A DNA stretch of 64,000 bases from Ecdyonurus torrentis (Eukaryota; Arthropoda; Insecta; Ephemeroptera; Heptageniidae), in assembly GCA_949318235.1 (NCBI GenBank), contig OX439131.1, positions 8,362,811 through 8,426,810 on the forward strand, in the 5' to 3' direction. The position numbers and the translations under genes were made by a program. Shown here piece after piece: positions 14,130-26,786 of the stretch (positions within the stretch are counted from its first letter, which is position 1; each line of letters starts with the position of its first letter). The notes below the pieces were generated by a model. It did not search any database. It was not told where the DNA came from and saw nothing but the letters and a program-made list of their open reading frames with translations.

Positions 14130-14205
<76 letters not shown>
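14130..14205. repeat. (TC)n microsatellite, about 76 bp
   Basis: Perfect TC tract on the plus strand, with GC-balanced sequence on both sides (14040-14125 and 14206-14300). Confidence 0.97.
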
Positions 14206-14209
<4 letters not shown>

Positions 14210-15362
14210 ATTCACTCGCTTGCTCTCGTGCGTACATCTTCATTCAAAGTCTTCCCTACCCTACACATGTCTCCAAAATGAGTCAAGCTAACTCAATCAT
14301 TCAGTAAATTTTGTGTGATATTTTTGCATAAATGCAACGGTTCATTGATTATAATATAGAGCAGGAATAAAATGAATTGAGCTACTGCCCTGTTTATAAA
14401 TTTACTACAGGTTATATACCACTAATTATAGTTATAATCAGAGTGAAATTTTACAGCTGGTTAAAATGATGACAATCAACATAGGATCAGGAGATAATAT
14501 AATATGTTTATATACTGGTACTTTCATAACCGCAAAACAATTCCATTAAATGTCAAAAATTTGACAAGACAAAAATGTTTGCAAATATAGTAAAAAATAT
14601 TATTAATATGTATATACAATACATATATATAATATATATATATATGGCAAAACTTCGATTCATTACGCTTTCAATATAACCCAAACCATTCTATGATCCT
14701 GTGTGAACTAGTTCATGCGGGGGAGAGAGAGATGAGAGACAGAAAAAAAAACTTTCTTAAGATGATTGATAATGTAATTCAAATCGAATGACAAATCCAA
14801 TATAGGGTCAAATGAAAAGTGAAAATAAAATTTTTGTTAAATTTTATAATCAATTTTCAAATTAAATTTTCAAATCAGTATGATATATAAAACTATCCTT
14901 AATTTAATATATCAGTAATGTTATTTGTTATTGTAAATGTGATCTTATGGTTCTTATATGGAAGGGCGTTTTCTTATTCATCGGTTCACTTTGATGTACA
15001 TCACAAGATATGGAAGTAACTAAATAAAAGTGTACAGCAAAATGTAAGGGATTATTTATTGAAAGTAGGCGCGACAATTCCTATTGTCTAGTCTACAGCT
15101 AGAAATTAAGCTGAGTATGTATATAATAGCTTATTGAAAACATAAGTCTTATAAATATTTAATTTGAATATATACGAAGCATAAAGAATAAATTGATTGC
15201 ATTGTTTGATATTATCTTTTCTTAAATCCAAATTTATGTCGGTATACTTAAAAAGAACTTATAATAATAAAATAAAACATTAAATGTAATTTCCATACAT
15301 TTTTGATGATGACAAAATAATTAGAGAAAATTAATTTGCTGGTAATTTGTATAATAAGTTAA

Positions 15363-16409
15363 GGGGCCGTGTATGTTGGTAATCCCCATAAACAAAGCAC
15401 GGGAAATCGTATTTACGCCTTCAAATTGTCAATTTTGTATCTAGAAACTTGAAATTAGAGCATTAAATTGTAAATAAAATTCCGCTTTGAGCGGCGTTAA
15501 CAAATTTTTTTAAAGATATGCAGGAAAAAAGATATTAATTTTTCAAATAAGCAAATGAAAATTAATAGCTGTAGTAAGAATTTTCATAAGTTGGTACTTG
15601 GATTTATTTTCAGGTATAGGTATAGTAAAGTTGCAGTAAAAAGTAAGTGAAAAAAGAGAGATAAAAGGGATCAATGCTACCTGACAACACGACCCAATTA
15701 TCTACGCGTCAATGATTTTGATAACTCGAGAAGTAATTTTCACAGTAAATCAAATTTATTTTAGATGTTAGTTTTATTAAAAATCATGCATATTTCTTTT
15801 TTGATCGAAGTTCTAGCGATATTTTGAACTACCGTGATTTAAAAATAATGAGTAGTATGTAATATTTTTTATTTGAATATATTACTTTAATATGAAGCTA
15901 TAACTTCGATCAAAAAAGAAATATGCATGATTTTTAATAAAACTAACATTTAAAATAAATTTGATTCACTGTGACTGTTACTTCGCAAGTTATCAAAATC
16001 ATTGACCGTAAGATAATTGGGTCCCGTGTTGTCAGGTAGCAGGTAATCTCTTCTATTGAAAAACTGCTCTTTGTTCACTTACTTTTTACTGCACTTTTTG
16101 ACTTACAAAGGTGCAGCAGTGCTATTGTATATTATATACAGTACGCAGACTTATTGACGACAGTAAATGTTACCACTAAAATAAATATACAACTTCACTA
16201 AAAAATTATCAAACTTTGAAATTAATTATAAAAAAATCTATTGATAATATAAAAATTTTATCAACAGGCCTCAAAGCGAAATTTTATGCTGATTACAGCA
16301 TAATAAATTTCAGTCATAATTACATCATATTCACAGAGAGAGAACGTAAATACTAAACGTCTCTTTTGCATGCTAATCTTACGGAGACTGTTTCAACATA
16401 CACGGTCCC
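15363..16409. mobile_element. 1047-bp foldback MITE flanked by TTAA (piggyBac- or Kolobok-type target)
   Basis: The left end TTAA-GGGGCCGTGTATGTTG (15359-15378) is mirrored by a right end whose reverse complement reads TTAA-GGGACCGTGTATGTTG (16394-16413). This gives 16-bp terminal inverted repeats with one mismatch between two TTAA copies. Inside, a second inverted match occurs (AAAATTCCGCTTTGAG near 15477 against its near-complement near 16270). A long internal foldback follows, with arms 15633-15812 and 15902-16092 and a loop of about 89 bp. The arms pair nearly perfectly, for example ATCATGCATATTTCTTTTTT and its complement. There is no coding capacity. TTAA duplication is the hallmark of piggyBac and Kolobok; the family is not resolved from this copy. 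Confidence 0.88.
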
Positions 16410-16639
16410 TTAAAAGAAATATAAAGAGTATTATTCAGACTAATGTATAAAAGACTATATGTTGCACTCATAACTCACACTAAAAGAAAAGCAACATAAA
16501 ATAAAATAAATTTTGTTTTTCCCCCCTACTCATCCTTTGCGCCCACAAGCGATTTGCCTACAATAATTAGTCTTCTCATTATTAATTCGAATACCCTTTA
16601 ATTCCTTTTGGCTTTCTTTCTCTCTTCTTCTTCTTCTTC

Positions 16640-16665
16640 TTTTTTTTTTTTTTTTTTTTTTTTTT
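16640..16665. repeat. poly(T) after a TTC run
   Basis: A CTT/TTC-repeat leader of about 20 bp runs into about 26 T residues. Confidence 0.93.
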
Positions 16666-16859
16666 AGCCAGCACGCGCTTGACTTTTGATTTATGTTTGG
16701 AAAAACGTTTCACATATAAAAATAATGAAACCATTTACTATAATATTTTTTTGGTTATATAGCTTTATGATTTAGTCTTTTAAAAAGAAATTAAAATTAG
16801 TAAATGTATATATTGTCAGATTGAGTAAAAATTGCATTTTTTTTTTTTTTTTGTGTTAA

Positions 16860-17000
16860 TTTTGCACGAGATTTTGTTGGTAAGATCGCGAGGGCACCTG
16901 CCGAGAGCAGCCAGCATGAGTCGCGCCTCCCGCCGAGGCGGCTGTCCGGTCTGAGGACGAGATCATCATCTCCAATAACACCGGCCCAGCATCACTAAAC
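16860..17000. promoter_or_regulatory. CpG-rich island, candidate enhancer or cryptic exon
   Basis: About 140 bp of clearly GC-rich DNA in an AT-rich intron. It includes a CACCTG E-box (16895-16900) and a small GCCTC/GAGGC stem (16925-16939). On the minus strand one frame is open across the island, ending in CGGCAG-GTGCCC, which resembles a weak splice donor, with a TTTAG upstream. An exon here would interrupt the ARID domain, so it would have to be alternative. I favour a regulatory island. Confidence 0.22.
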
Positions 17001-17222
17001 TCATGGACCAAAATAATATATATATATTTTTTTTTTCATACTCACCATTCGAAGTAATGCTAAAGTAAATATCCAAGACCTTATCAATTCATGTATAAAT
17101 AATAAAGAGAATATAATACAATACAGAGTGATTATCATGTTTTTGTATATACAGAGAGTGGTTAAAAAATATTAGAAGATTTATAAGGCTTACATAGAAA
17201 AAAGTTATGAGTAAGGCGTGAC

Positions 17223-17251
<29 letters not shown>
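17223..17251. repeat. poly(A), about 29 bp
   Basis: A homopolymer on the plus strand with no recognisable retroelement body beside it. Confidence 0.94.
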
Positions 17252-17253
<2 letters not shown>

Positions 17254-18224
17254 CCACACCTTCTGTCGCCTAACTTTTACTATTTTCATTATGAAATTAA
17301 ATTTTAGGTACTAATATATTTTTTATAACTATATTATTAGCGAGACGTTTTTAATGTCACGTTTTAAATTTCCGGTAAAGAAAAAAAAAGTATTTTTGGA
17401 TGATATTATGGCCATATAGTACACAATCTATACACAACTGGTCGTATATATGAAGCTATTAAAAATAATAATAATTGGCAAAATGACTTTAAGCAATTTC
17501 AGTCGGCGGCTCATACATATACAGAAAAAAAAGTATTATATTATTTTTATTCTGTTTTATTTTATTTTTCTCAAGGTCTCCACGTGCGTACGACTTAATA
17601 CTAAGACTGATGCGAGTATAGGGGGAGACTGATGCGAAATTGTTTCTCAACAATTGGCAAAAACCACGTACTAAACATAAAACATACATTAATTCGCAGA
17701 CGAAAAATATATATAAATTTAATGACTTTAAAATTATAAGAAAAAATAATAATAAATTTCTGATTTGCTATATGTGCGTTCTATAATATAGTCTGATGTG
17801 TAATTAAAATTCTGTGAGGAAAGTCTAGAAAATGTGTTTCTTTAGAACGATGTTATGTTATAAAATTTGACATCGCTGAAGTTTCTCACAGATTACAGCT
17901 TGATCATAAGATGATGATTATGTTCTGGTTTCCTATTTTCATTACTGAGCGGATATTACACATATGCATCCCTCTGTCTTTATAATATTCTTTAAGATAT
18001 AAACGTTATATAAGAACACTAGATCATCCCCCTTTGAGTTCATTCAACTCGTTGAGAAGATGCAGCGAAAAAAAAATCTGCACCGGATGAAGGGGTGGCA
18101 ATGATTTTCAGCTGCGCTCTCACAACCCTTGTGAAACAGCTGGACTGCGATGATATGTGTGGCACAGAGATTTGCTACCCTATTCACTGAACTGTGTATG
18201 TAAATATATATTATATAATAATAT

Positions 18225-19797
18225 CAGTGGCGTAGCCAGGATTTTACCACAGGGGGGGTTTGGGTTAGTAGAAGTTGGGGCGAAGCCCCCAAAAGCCCGC
18301 CGCAGGCGCGAATTTTTTTGAGGCCACGCCCCTTTTTTTGATGCAATTTATTCATTTATTATGCTTTTAAATTTAAATGAGGTAAAATTTAAGTTCGTAG
18401 ATTTTGACGTGTTAAAATGTGGATTTGCTTCTGCCAATACAAAATTAAAACTGCTATTTTATTTTATTTTAGAGACAATAATTTGATATTTACTCTTAAG
18501 TCAATTTTGACTGGAACTATCGAGTGGTAGCATAATATAACACAATGGCCAGCAAAAAAAAAAAAAAAAAAAAAAGTGTTAAAATGGAGAGAAAAACTAA
18601 AAATAATGCGTAATGCCTAAGCCACGATCAAGCAATGCGGATCTTGCATTATATCAATGTTTTGAAGCTCAAAATATTTTAAGGGTGCAATTTTTTTTTA
18701 AGAATTCTATAAAATAAAAAAACTATTATAAAATTTACTAAAAGTTATGAATTGCTGTATTCACTGTATATTTCATGTTAGCACTGCATTTACGCAGCCC
18801 AAAGTACGTAAAACACCTGATGACCGCAACCCGAAGTACGCAAGGAAATAAAAAACTTGCACAACTTTAGACTGAAATGCAACAGTAAAATTGCAAGTAA
18901 TTCATGTTATATGTACTTACATAAAAACTTATACAAACTTAAAACATGTTACATCATTAGACTTTACTGACAGAAAATAATTCCATTGTTGTTAGAAGAC
19001 TATTTCAGGAATACAAAATTACAACCTTAAAATAATTTTGAGCTTCAAATCATTTTTGGAACGCAAGACTTTTTTTTTTTTTTAATGTAGATTTTGCCGT
19101 ATTTTACACTTTAGTTTTTCTGATTTGTCTATAATGTATTTTTATTTTATTTATTTAAAAGTACCATCAGCTTATTCATTAATTGTTTACAATAAAAGAA
19201 AAAAAACAATCAAAACTAAAGAGAATTTCAGCAACTCTTATACGCAATTTTTGCAATACCAATTGTACTTCTATTTAGTTTTTCTTTCTGAAATGGGCTA
19301 ATTGGCTAAAAATCATCGAATATGGACGTGAACTTAATATATTTTGAAAGCTTCCTTATAGTTTGAAAGTTTTGTTTCTGTGTACGTCTTTAAAATCACG
19401 TCGTTTATTTATTTTTATATACCTATTCTATGCTAGAAAACTGTGCAGTTTTTACTTATATTTATTTTGCTTTTCACGGAAAACAGAAAATTTACAATTT
19501 TTAATGTAAGATCTAGTTAATTGTTTTGTTTGGTTAGTACTACAAAATATTTGGTACCTTTAAGGCTAATATAGTGTCTACCGCTGTACTAATGTATCAG
19601 TGAAAAGGTAAAATTAGTAAATGAAATTAAATATATTCAACGATATTCGAGCGAAGCGAGAAATTTTTGAAGATTTGTTCTCCTAAAATGTTATTTTTCT
19701 TGCAAATTTTGGTTCAATTTTTATATTTTTTTATATATTTTCCAAATCCACAGGGGGGGTTTGAACCCCCAAAACCTCCCCCCTGGCTACGCCACTG
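18225..19797. mobile_element. 1573-bp non-autonomous hAT-type DNA transposon
   Basis: Perfect 16-bp terminal inverted repeats CAGTGGCGTAGCCAGG lie at 18225-18240 and, inverted, at 19782-19797. They are bounded by a perfect 8-bp target-site duplication AATAATAT (18217-18224 and 19798-19805). The 8-bp duplication and the CAGTGGCG terminus are characteristic of hAT elements. A 15-bp segment CACAGGGGGGGTTTG is present in direct orientation near both ends (18249 and 19749). The left interior has GC-rich GGGGCGAAGCCCCC and GCCCGCCGCAGGCGCG motifs; the remainder is AT-rich. I find no transposase frame, so movement would have required enzyme from elsewhere. Confidence 0.93.
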
Positions 19798-19870
19798 AAT
19801 AATATATAATATTATATACACACACAAAAAAACAAAGCTTTTTGAATCCACAACACTGAATCTATGCCAT

Positions 19871-19945
19871 CCTTGAGTTATTCAAGGAAGGTACTTGTGA
19901 CGTCATTTGCCCATACGTGACGTCACAGGTGACATTAAACAGTAT
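19871..19945. promoter_or_regulatory. paired CRE palindromes with an adjoining E-box
   Basis: Two perfect TGACGTCA palindromes (19898-19905 and 19918-19925), the consensus for CREB/ATF-type bZIP dimers, have starts exactly 20 bp apart, about two helical turns. The second runs into CAGGTG (19926-19931). Upstream is a CCTTGA/TCAAGG inverted repeat (19871-19887). The cluster begins about 75 bp from the right end of the hAT element. Binding and function are inference. Confidence 0.45.
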
Positions 19946-20322
19946 TAGAGAGAAAGAGACTAAGATCGTCCATTGATGTTATGAGCCTTAAATCTTGAGA
20001 ATTAAATTAGACATGGAAAATCATGGCACGTATCATTTATTGATTATGTTTCAAATGTTGTCTTTATTTAATTATTAAATGAGAGAGGTTTCAAATAATA
20101 ATACTTTGTATACATGTGTAACAAAACAGTTTTAAAATGTATTTTTTATTCGTGCCAAATGCTTCTTTAAAATTAACATGTTTAAATATAAAAAAAGCAA
20201 GCAAGTACAATTAAGTGAGCAAATGCTGTGTACTGTATATATATGTATATATAATATGTACTGTACATACAAACATGTGCACTGACAAGTGAGACTTATA
20301 GAAAGTGCCGACCCCGAGGGAG

Positions 20323-20532
20323 CTAGACAACACTATACACGCGAACTTCACGCTTATATAATAAGTTAGCATCGTAAACGTTTGAATTATCACTGGCTGC
20401 AGTAATGTTACATTCATTATAGATCACTAAAACGCCGTCTCCAACTTTTTGTTTTCTTATGAACGCACGGCGTAATTCACCAAGCGAGTTAATTACAAAA
20501 TCTAGATTATTGCATTTTATAAATAGAAACAA
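20323..20532 (-). other. possible orphan coding fragment, no family recognised
   Basis: A 69-codon minus-strand frame ending at TAG (20325-20323) has mixed, protein-like composition: LGELRRAFIRKQKVGDGVLV, then IYNECNITAASDNSNVYDAN, then LLYKREVRVYSVV. Unlike most open frames here it contains no microsatellite and no low-complexity run. A TTTATAAAATGCAATAATCTAG stretch at its start could be an acceptor. I recognise no domain, so it could be a decayed transposon fragment or chance. Confidence 0.15.
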
Positions 20533-21560
20533 AAATTTGCAGCTGCGAGAAAAAGTATAATAAGAAACAGTGAGAAGAGAAAGAGAGAAAAAAAATGTAA
20601 GTATAAAGTGTATAAAATGAGTGCACGTGTGAGCTTTGCGAGAGTGGAAATTGGAGATAATAAACTGGACGAAAGTGTAAGCGAACGTGCTTTCCTCAGT
20701 ACAATATTATGTAAAGACTCGTAAGTTGAGTACATAATATACTTGATATAATAAGACAATTACATCACGTATTTTAATTTTAAATTTGTTTAGACTAGAA
20801 AAGTAAATTAACATTTTATAGCTCGTATTTCTTGTGAGAAAAAGTCTTCTTTTAAAACAAATAATTCTTTAAAAAAAATGTGGCGCAGTATAAATTAATT
20901 TCCATCACATTTTGCGGTAAATCTAAAGGTTAGATTGAGGACCACCAGCATCAGTGATCCAATAACTTCCGAGGCTTCAAATTAGCATGGGAATTGCGCT
21001 TCCCTGCTGGTTCTCCAACACACACATTTAGACTTAACTGCCAACAGACGTATATTAATTATTTCATCTTTTTATGTCGAATAAAAGTGTAATCTTGAGC
21101 TATAACTTTCAATTTTGTGTCAGCATTTATACGTTAGTAAAAAAAAAAAAAAAAAAATCTGCAATAATGATTATGAAAATATATAAATGAAGCAAGCAAT
21201 AATAATTTTATTATATAAATCGTTGAATTAAACAAAATTGAAGACTTTAATATTGAATTTACATAAAAAATGAATAAAGTGAATTTTATTGATTCTCAAT
21301 GTATCTCATTAATTACATCGCTCTCAAAAATATACGAAGAAAATAAAATTACATATTTCAAGTGAGATAACAATACATTTTATTTGGCACTAAATATTGG
21401 TGTTTATATATCTTTCACTTCTCACACACTAAAGCACGTGAACACTCGATCTTTATTTGCTCCCCTATATTGACACATAAGGGCACGAGCTGTGATGCTA
21501 GTGTGTGAAAAGCACGCGGGATTGTGTGACATTCCTATGCGTAAACCCAACCCAACAACG

Positions 21561-21562
<2 letters not shown>

Positions 21563-21647
<85 letters not shown>
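21563..21647. repeat. (GA)n microsatellite, about 85 bp
   Basis: Perfect GA tract on the plus strand, with complex, GC-balanced sequence on both sides (21420-21560 and 21650-21800). Confidence 0.97.
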
Positions 21648-21651
<4 letters not shown>

Positions 21652-21810
21652 AATTGCACCTCTCGCATTCATCGCGCCTGTATATAAATAACAAGCAAGA
21701 AAACCACCCTCCTCTTTTGACTCATGAAAGAGAAGGGATGAGTGGATTACGTAACACAAAAATCGTCAAACTGTCACCAAAATTCAACATATTGCACTTT
21801 GAATATCAAC

Positions 21811-21893
21811 CAGAGAGAGAGAGAGAGAATGAAGAGGAATTTCTCATATTGAAATTCTCTCTTACTCTCTCTCTCTCTCTCTTTCTCTCCGGC
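21811..21893. repeat. GA/TC inverted pair forming a hairpin
   Basis: A short GA tract (21812-21828) and a TC tract (21864-21881, extended to 21893) flank GAATTTC (21837-21843) and GAAATTC (21851-21857) with a 7-nt loop. The whole can fold into an imperfect stem of about 30 bp on either strand. Confidence 0.7.
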
Positions 21894-23692
21894 ATACTAT
21901 AACAAAAAATAAAATATGTAATGATTGTTTAAAGTGATTGAAAATAAAATAAATCAACATTATTATATTAATAAATATTTTTTTAGAGGCTATTTACTAG
22001 AGGCTACATAATATTATATAAAAATAAACAGGTTTTTAAGCTACTGAAAAATATAATATAAAATTATCAATATTATTATTATATTTAATAAAAAAATAAT
22101 AATATACATAAAAAAGGTGACTATCGAATTATATTTTATCAAGTGCTTAATCTAACAGAAGCTCACATTATGTATTTTTTGTGTGTGTGCAAACCTTTCA
22201 TTAAATGATTGTTAGTCTCGAAGTATTGTGATCCAGTGGGCGTATCGTGTGTTTAGGCGGTTATATACCATGTAATCATCATAGAGCCGGAGCTCGGGAT
22301 TATACATGGGATAAATAACTTTTTTATTATTATTATTGTATAAAACTTCTATTCGCCGACACCACGCGCGATTTATTCTTATAAAGCAAACATAGAACCT
22401 GATAAATCAGGCCTGATTGAATATAATGGCTTCAAGATTACAAATATATAGAATTTTATTGCTATCAATTATTTGTATCTATTAAATATTGCCCTCTAAA
22501 CTTTATTCAAACTATATTTTAATAGCAAAAATAAAAATAAAAAAAAAATACATTATTTTTATATAGAAATTAATACATGTTGCTTGATAAAAATCCTACG
22601 TAATAAATTTTTAAATATAATAATAATATAAAAGAATTTATAACCTTTAAAAAATTTATCACGATTTTTTTATATAGAGTATAGATAGAAGAAAAAATTA
22701 GAAAAATAAAAAAAAGATGACAAATTAAATTTATTATCTTTATAATATTCTTATAATTTAGTGTACAAGTATATAAGGTCTTGATTACAGCAATAATAAT
22801 AAAATTAAATATTTTTTTAAGAGGAGAATATATTTAATATGAAAATTTTAATTTAATATTTTTTTAGTCCATTAAATAATTTTTATAGTATTTTTAATTC
22901 ATTACAATAAAAAAAATAATATGTATTATTATTATTACTAAGAAAAAAAATTCGTTCCATCATGTCATAGAAGGGGGTCGTATATTATCGGCTACAAATT
23001 AGCTAAGCCTGACATAAGTCTTCATAATATAAGATTGGTTATTCATTCTTTATGCATGCTTGGGCGTATTTTATTTATAATATTTTTTATTTTTTTGAGT
23101 TGAATCAACGCAAGAGAGACTTTATATTATATATTTTTGCTGGTATCTCACGATAAAGTCCAATGCAAGTACCTTTTTTTTTTTTTTTTTTTTTTTACTT
23201 GAGGCTATAATAATAAGAATGTAATATGCCTAACATAATATAATATAATAATATGAAAATTAAATGTGTTTGATATATATATAGCGTGTGGCAGACTGGA
23301 GAGATTAACGGCCGATTCCCGTCAGCAAACGCCAGTAATATATGAAATATACTAATGAGGAATATTTCTTATAGTCGATTTTTTTCATCGCTTATGCTTT
23401 CTTTCATAAAAACCATATACTTTTTATTTTTTTTTTCTGTGTTTTTTTTTATTATTATTTTTTCCTCTTTTTCTCTCTTTATTCCCCTCTTTTATTCACC
23501 CACGCCTTTCTCATCTATTATCTTTACTCCCCCCCTAATTCTGCCCCCTTAAAGAGTACCAATATTTCCATGTCTTACCTGCACAGATTTTATCCGCAAA
23601 CAAGTTTTTTTTTCTGCCACACAAATATATACATTACTTTATAGAATGTTGGAACATCCGTCTAAAATAATGCTGTTAACATTTGAATATGG

Positions 23693-23695
<3 letters not shown>

Positions 23696-23728
<33 letters not shown>
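23696..23728. repeat. (GA)n microsatellite
   Basis: Perfect GA tract of about 33 bp on the plus strand. Confidence 0.95.
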
Positions 23729-23731
<3 letters not shown>

Positions 23732-24542
23732 AAATAAAACATGAAAAATAAAAGTATAAATTATCATTCATTTTTCTTCTCTTAACATTTCACACTAAAA
23801 GAAACGATTTTCATAAAGAGATAATAAAAAATTATAATAATATATTATTTAAAATAGATAATATAAAAGAAAGATTTCAAAATTTGATTGTTATTTGAAA
23901 TCTAAATTAATTTAAATATGAATTCAATTTTTTTTGTTATTGAATTTATTATGTTTGACAAAATAAAGTTATTTAAGTTTAAGAATAATGAAACTTATAT
24001 TAAAAATAGAACGAATAATGATATGCCAAGAAGTATATATTATTATTTTTATTTTTTGAAAATAACCTGTTCAAATGAGATTAAAACAACTCGTGACATA
24101 ATCATTAATCATTTTGTGACACGCGTGCTTTTGTGACGCGCCAAGGTACCGTGCTCTACCATGCTGAGTTCAGTTGTCTGATGTAAAAACGTACATCAAA
24201 CCTCATCAAAGTTTACCTAAAATTAGCTTGACATGAACACGTGAGCATCATCATAGATCTTGAAAAAAAAAAGTAGTAAAATTGAACTCTAGAAATAATA
24301 ATAAAATAAGTTACTAAAAAAACTATAATATTTATTTCCTTTTCCCCTCTTGTTTTTATTTTTATTTATTTTTTCTTTTCAATAATAATTAAAGTGCGTC
24401 ATTTTTAGTGTTGCGATATAAAATAGATTTATTACTATTCGTTATTATAGTATACCGACCGTGCATTTTACGATTTTTGAGTGTCCGGTTATTTAGTTTT
24501 GTTGTAGAGGTTCATTTATTCGATCGTTCGACATACACAACG

Positions 24543-24583
24543 ATAAATAGAAGCCTGGGAACTAACGCATGAGGAACAGTCAT
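24543..24583 (+). promoter_or_regulatory. TATA-plus-initiator-like sequence, antisense to retn
   Basis: ATAAATAG (24543-24550) is followed about 30 bp later by AACAGTCATC (24575-24584), which resembles an arthropod initiator. It lies about 200 bp from the minus-strand ARID exon and would transcribe toward it in antisense. A solo LTR was considered, but no TG...CA ends or target-site duplication were found. Weak evidence. Confidence 0.15.
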
Positions 24584-24761
24584 CATCGTTTTCTCTAGCA
24601 GCCCTGCACCTCATCGTAAACTTATCCTATATGCCTGTCTAAAGATCTCCATCAAACGCAGATAAAAACGGGGAGTACTAAAAATTTACCTCCCTCTTAT
24701 TTCCGATTTTAACCAATTTTAGTGTCAAATTTTTGAAAAACAGTAACAAAATATTTCTTAC

Positions 24762-24834
24762 CTCTTTTCTGCATAAAACTGAAGAGATCATCGAGGAAAT
24801 TTTTTCTTTTGGGATCGTCACTCAGCTCGTACAA
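24762..24834 (-). CDS. retn: dead ringer/retained, exon opening the ARID domain
   Basis: A 73-nt internal exon encoding LYELSDDPKRKNFLDDLFSF followed by MQKR and the first base of a Gly codon, the first helices of the ARID3-type domain. The minus-strand acceptor is CTACAG (24840-24835) and the donor GTAAG begins at 24761. Entry is phase 0 and exit phase 1. It joins FEEQFKQ of the upstream exon to GTPINR of the downstream one exactly as in known dead ringer proteins. One oddity is Asn (AAT) where I recall the family having Glu in the KRKEF motif. This is too short to be seen as an open frame but secure from homology and both splice sites. Confidence 0.95.
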
Positions 24835-25854
24835 CTGTAGACATAACAAAGAAACAAATTAAATGATTTTTAAACATTAAAAAAATTGGTAAAACTATTT
24901 TGTTATGTGTTAATAAATGGTAGAAAAATATATTTTGTTAGTTTGATTCTATTTGGATTTCTTGCACTTAAAAAAATTTGAAATACTTATTTAGGCTAAA
25001 TAAAGTGTAAAATTTCCAGCGATAACAAAAGTCAGAATAGTCAGATAGCAGATTCAGTAATAATAATAAAAACTTATTTATTTAGTAGCGATATATTTCA
25101 CTTTATAACATATAATATCTTGAAACAAAAATAAAAAAATTGATTACGAGGTAGTTCAATTTTTAATTATATTTATACACCTATCTAATTTAAATCTTAA
25201 GATAAACCATAATTTTAAAATAATTTAAACTTTGACAAATGTGATTAATAATAAACATTTTATTATTATTTATAATATTATCATTTATATATTTTTTTTA
25301 TATATAATTTTTTTTTTGTATGGGTGAGAAAGCCAGTTTATTATTTTTTTTTGTTGATGATAGGATCGGAAAGTAAATAAGTTTTTAACTATTGAGTGTG
25401 AGCCAGTATGAAGAGAGGAGGTTAGGGAGGGAGAAATACTAATTAAAACATTTCAAATAGGTGAGGGGCAGGCCTTCTTCTTCTTCTTCTTCTTCTTCAT
25501 TTTCTTGTTAGCAAAGCTGAGCGGGCAGTTTGACATGAAATTAATTGGGCCAATACATTCACATCTGTCTACACAAATAAATCACTAAAAATATTATATG
25601 TATAATCAAAAAAACAAGTAACATTAATTTTTCTTTACGTTATATGTTATGTTATTATTATTATCTTTAGCATATATATGATGATAAGTTCTATTTAATA
25701 AATCTCAGTCTTATTATTCTGATTGTCTAAAATAAAAATTTAATTTAATGTTCTGTATAAGATTTTATTTAATTCAAGGTTATAAAAATAAAGAAAGGAT
25801 ATCACAATTTCAATTTAATTTTTGAAAGTATATTTATGTGAAGAAGAAAAAAAG

Positions 25855-25976
<122 letters not shown>

Positions 25977-26677
25977 TAGCTAATAACCGAATATAATAAC
26001 GATAATTTTAATTGCAGTACAGTAAAGGAGATTATTCTTATAATTAAAAAAAAAAAAGAAAAAGTAATTGTTATATATTAAAAATTGCTGCTGATAGTTT
26101 TGTCTACATATACCAGTATATTTTATGCAGTCTTTTTAAATGAATTAAAATTTAAATAAATGTTTATTAAATTAAAATTTATTTAAAATGCTAGATATTT
26201 TTCAAAAAATTATTAAAAAGTAATATAAATATAGCTGATCGAGCTTCTGTTCATGATATGAAAATAGCTACTTAATTCGAATAAAATATTATTATTATTA
26301 TTATTACTATTTTTTTAAATATCGACTAATAATAAAATATAACCACGAGACGAGGGCACGTTTACAAAATATTTTGATGAGTCTCCGACATCAGCATATC
26401 ATATCAACTCGGCAGCAACTTGATATAAAAAATATAATCTAGTTAAGATTAACAGATGTGTGTATAGAGAGTGTTTTTGCGTTTACAAAGATGAATATCA
26501 TATCAAATTATATTTTATAAATGCGTTTGCTTTAATTAAACCGCATCCTCAGAGTGTTAGTTATATATAACAAAATGCTTTCTTTAATTCAGTTTCATCG
26601 CAATCAGGATGTAATCAAGTGTGAGGAAATGATACTAATTACTCATGAAAAATCTTCCATAATATGTAATACCATAG

Positions 26678-26786
<109 letters not shown>

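Noticed and set aside
24400..24620. Solo LTR around the TATA-like sequence
   Set aside because: No TG...CA boundaries with a target duplication, and no primer-binding site or polypurine tract.
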